Virus record (IMG/VR): IMGVR_UViG_3300037847_000880
Coordinates: 1-23,603 of that record
DNA length: 23,603 bases
Direction: 5' to 3' (one strand)
Origin: a virus
The notes beneath the pieces were generated by a model. That model was not told the origin of the DNA. It made no database searches and saw only the letters and a program-made list of their open reading frames with translations. The translations under genes were made by a program, and so were the position numbers. Positions 22,501 through 23,603 of this stretch are shown here, piece after piece. Numbering within the stretch: position 1 is the first letter of the stretch; each line of letters opens with the position of its first letter.

Positions 22501-23603
22501 TAGCACGGTATTAAATGGGTCTATGAATTTAGGTAAGCGTTTTCTTGATAAAGCAGAAGGTTTGTATAAAGGTGGTGACGACATTTGGAAAATATATAGC
22601 TATGCTTTTGAACTACAAAAGTTAAGAAATGCCAAGGCTAAAATAGGAACTGACTTCGCGGACAATGCTTCATTAAGAAGACAACAGTTAATAGAGTTCG
22701 GCAAGCACATAGGAAAGAGAAAAGGTGAGGGTATTGACGAAGCCATGAGAAGAGCTGCTGCCGACACAGTTCGTAACACGGTTCCGAACTATGAACTTGT
22801 ACCAGAGTTTATCAAGGGTTTAAGAGGCATACCTCTTGGAAACTTTATAGCGTTTCCAGCAGAAATTTTAAGAACTGGCTTTAATGTTTTAGATGTAGCA
22901 GCCAAAGAATTAGAAAGTCCTATACAATCAATTAGAGAAATAGGAATGAAAAGATTGATGGGTGGCATAGCTGCTTTTGGCATAGTTGGACCTGGACTTC
23001 AAAAGATGGCACAGACATTGACCGATACAACTGACGAAGAGATATCAGCTGCAAATAGACTTGCAGCAAGTTGGCAGAAAAACTCTTTATTGATACCAGT
23101 GGGTAGAGACGACAATGATAACTTTGAGTTTATTGATTTTAGTCACACTAATCCGTATGATTTATTGTCAAGAGGATATAGAGCTGCTTTGAACTCTTAT
23201 AAAGAAGCAGATGCACAAAGTGCAGATTTTAAAGGTAAGATTAGAAAAGTTGCTTTCGATACTTTGAGTGAGTACATGGTTCCTTTTTTAGACTATTCAA
23301 TGGTTTTTTCTGCACTTCAAGATTCTTTACCTACAGCAATGGGTGGTCGTGGAGGCAGAACAAGATCTGGTGCAAAGGTATACAGACCTCAAGATTCAAC
23401 TGGTGTAGCATTTGAAAAGTCTCTGTTGCATATGTTCAATACGATTTTACCAGGAGCAGTACCAATTAGAATACCAGTGGGTGCAGACTTAGGTATCGCT
23501 GGAGGTAATTTTCAACCAGTTAAAGGAATAGAAAAATCTAGATTTTTAAGAGGTGTGTTTGGTCCAGAAGGTGAGCCAGAGCCTACCACTGGTAAAACTT
23601 ACA
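19532..23603 (+). CDS. Very large internal virion / ejection protein, 3' partial
   Basis: The frame is open from ATG 19532 to the window end (1357 codons, no stop), so the C-terminus is missing. The N-terminus (MPNYIVDGKSYFFANEISQE) resembles the short beta-helix start of very large marine-phage proteins. Hydrophobic glycine/alanine-rich segments appear at about residues 120-135, 240-265, 280-292 and 305-325, and again near 1145-1160 (MGGIAAFGIVGPGL). Between them are long charged helical regions (IEGDIKIAEKALKEVDKKID, about 390-410) with few cysteines. The size, hydrophobic parts and place at the end of the structural run match T7 gp16-like or other large internal core proteins, which are ejected and form a channel. 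No lytic transglycosylase or peptidase motif is visible in the part seen. It could instead be a polyvalent virion protein whose enzymatic domain lies downstream. Confidence 0.72.
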   Translation, partial: MPNYIVDGKSYFFANEISQEEAEELVKKFFGSDNQALAEEGEPGSEYSDYENPEDEGALQEIAEGFASGAIAIPQGLTETVTSVIDLAAGTDYTSAVTQSFNNFRNRHGIDPAGAAGKITEGLVQFGVPGIGAAMAVSKFSKLGRMARGTSKMRADKGSLKTMKITKQPLDPKELTRSQKFGLAVHQIAAAGAADAVVATDGTQSLGDFFEGGYGPFFATKDVLGLEGRERAAARIYNKVLAHGLTGSILAGTLPPVIGAGFNVSAKIGAATSREVGLAVPGAAVGAAVGAFDEAAQGKELKDFDFGKIGTSAAYGAGIGVGAGVGSRVLRGVSQKAGEAIVKQEDKYIRREFDEPGVINTLQRAVAVTLSAFRSRGFLPGSVARVKSLVNPAIEGDIKIAEKALKEVDKKIDEVLKGTTEEFADYRKLPDITKQKLINNFMDVLEGADISTLRIPKALYDEYVKAKDIIDDLSRRVMETGAAKSLPETSVSGIMSRSEFRDQVIENINKGGYLSRNYQIFNDNNFKLSRKMREELVDQIVEGRGVDIKHVQKFLKDEPESLRFDNDFVERFREGLRTRDPARAKLTRTQAERYIDNVTNHYQSLKKSTIKGNAAVAFDVPVVRMNPAVLNKSKVDNEILRTILGEVRNPKEAYMHTVAELSNFISADAFYSSFKQFADDMIAKTGPDQTPLFIDTNKLIASKLSEINAARAQQNLPLVSRLSELERFDPAATKKILNEIKQDLNSRGGNMVYSILGRNGDLDPGTFSANSVFGEMYGYAIPKPMYEALTNVINERTSVFGDIFRALYYPMVKLKGISQYAKTILSPITQVRNVTSASLFALANGNVGKNASLFESVDIVLRDLIDKELTIKGGGTIKKFTRDRFDFSLNDEVLDFLVDLQRRGVIGSSAQLREIQANLRQNLGYKGVNDPTEVAAQRAPQGSELDDVSVVSDFEIARGAARNRNVEDSINRQGDRLEFPKDPTGLKDMGSTVLNGSMNLGKRFLDKAEGLYKGGDDIWKIYSYAFELQKLRNAKAKIGTDFADNASLRRQQLIEFGKHIGKRKGEGIDEAMRRAAADTVRNTVPNYELVPEFIKGLRGIPLGNFIAFPAEILRTGFNVLDVAAKELESPIQSIREIGMKRLMGGIAAFGIVGPGLQKMAQTLTDTTDEEISAANRLAASWQKNSLLIPVGRDDNDNFEFIDFSHTNPYDLLSRGYRAALNSYKEADAQSADFKGKIRKVAFDTLSEYMVPFLDYSMVFSALQDSLPTAMGGRGGRTRSGAKVYRPQDSTGVAFEKSLLHMFNTILPGAVPIRIPVGADLGIAGGNFQPVKGIEKSRFLRGVFGPEGEPEPTTGKTY

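Noticed and set aside
1-23603. tRNA genes, integrase attachment sites or insertion sequences
   Set aside because: I saw no cloverleaf-like sequence, no transposase or integrase frame and no terminal inverted repeats; the non-coding space is also too small.

Overview
The window is a stretch of virion-structure genes from a tailed bacteriophage, almost certainly marine. All genes lie on the plus strand and are packed nearly without gaps. The DNA is AT-rich, arginine is mostly AGA, and many proteins are of kinds I recognise from uncultured marine podoviruses and phages of low-GC marine bacteria (pelagiphage-like). The host is an inference. No integrase, replication, terminase, portal or polymerase gene is visible. 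The window starts inside a scaffold-like gene and ends inside a very large internal-virion gene.

Layout. (1) 1-2727, head module: 3' part of a scaffold-like gene, a conserved hypothetical gene, a putative head decoration protein, and an HK97-fold (Mu gpT-like) major capsid protein with a strong ribosome binding site. A clear rho-independent terminator follows at 2749-2777. (2) 2842-3762: two small putative structural proteins. (3) 3762-5342: an unusual island of small, extremely Lys/Arg-rich proteins, a one-pass membrane protein and a Cys-rich zinc-ribbon-like protein. Genes here overlap in up to three reading frames between 4224 and 4476. (4) 5342-6968: neck and tail adaptors (P22 gp4-like, a small conserved protein, and an SU10-adaptor-like protein). 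(5) 6965-7999: a consensus-like sigma70 promoter overlaid by a perfect 9-bp inverted repeat, driving an apparently leaderless gene for a DUF115/MptE-like Rossmann-type protein, then a small helical protein. (6) 8001-13722: appendage module, with a small structural protein, a TTG-started virion protein carrying a cupredoxin-like domain with all four type-1 copper ligands, a repetitive fibre protein, an 855-residue LamG + SPRY-like adhesin, and a fibre-assembly chaperone-like protein. (7) 13725-16062: a P22 gp10-like tail hub that appears divided into two genes by a TAATG junction next to Ig-like repeat sequence, then a small protein. (8) 16079-23603: four genes in a row for glycine-, glutamine- or coiled-coil-rich proteins, likely internal/ejection proteins; the last runs off the window after 1357 codons.

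Together the genes would build the capsid, neck, tail, adhesins and ejected core of a short-tailed virion. Nine gene junctions use the overlapping stop-start TAATG and others use ATGA, suggesting translational coupling. The most unusual parts are the basic-protein island with nested frames, the palindromic leaderless promoter, the split hub protein and the cupredoxin-bearing virion protein. All functional names rest on motif reading from memory, with no database search.
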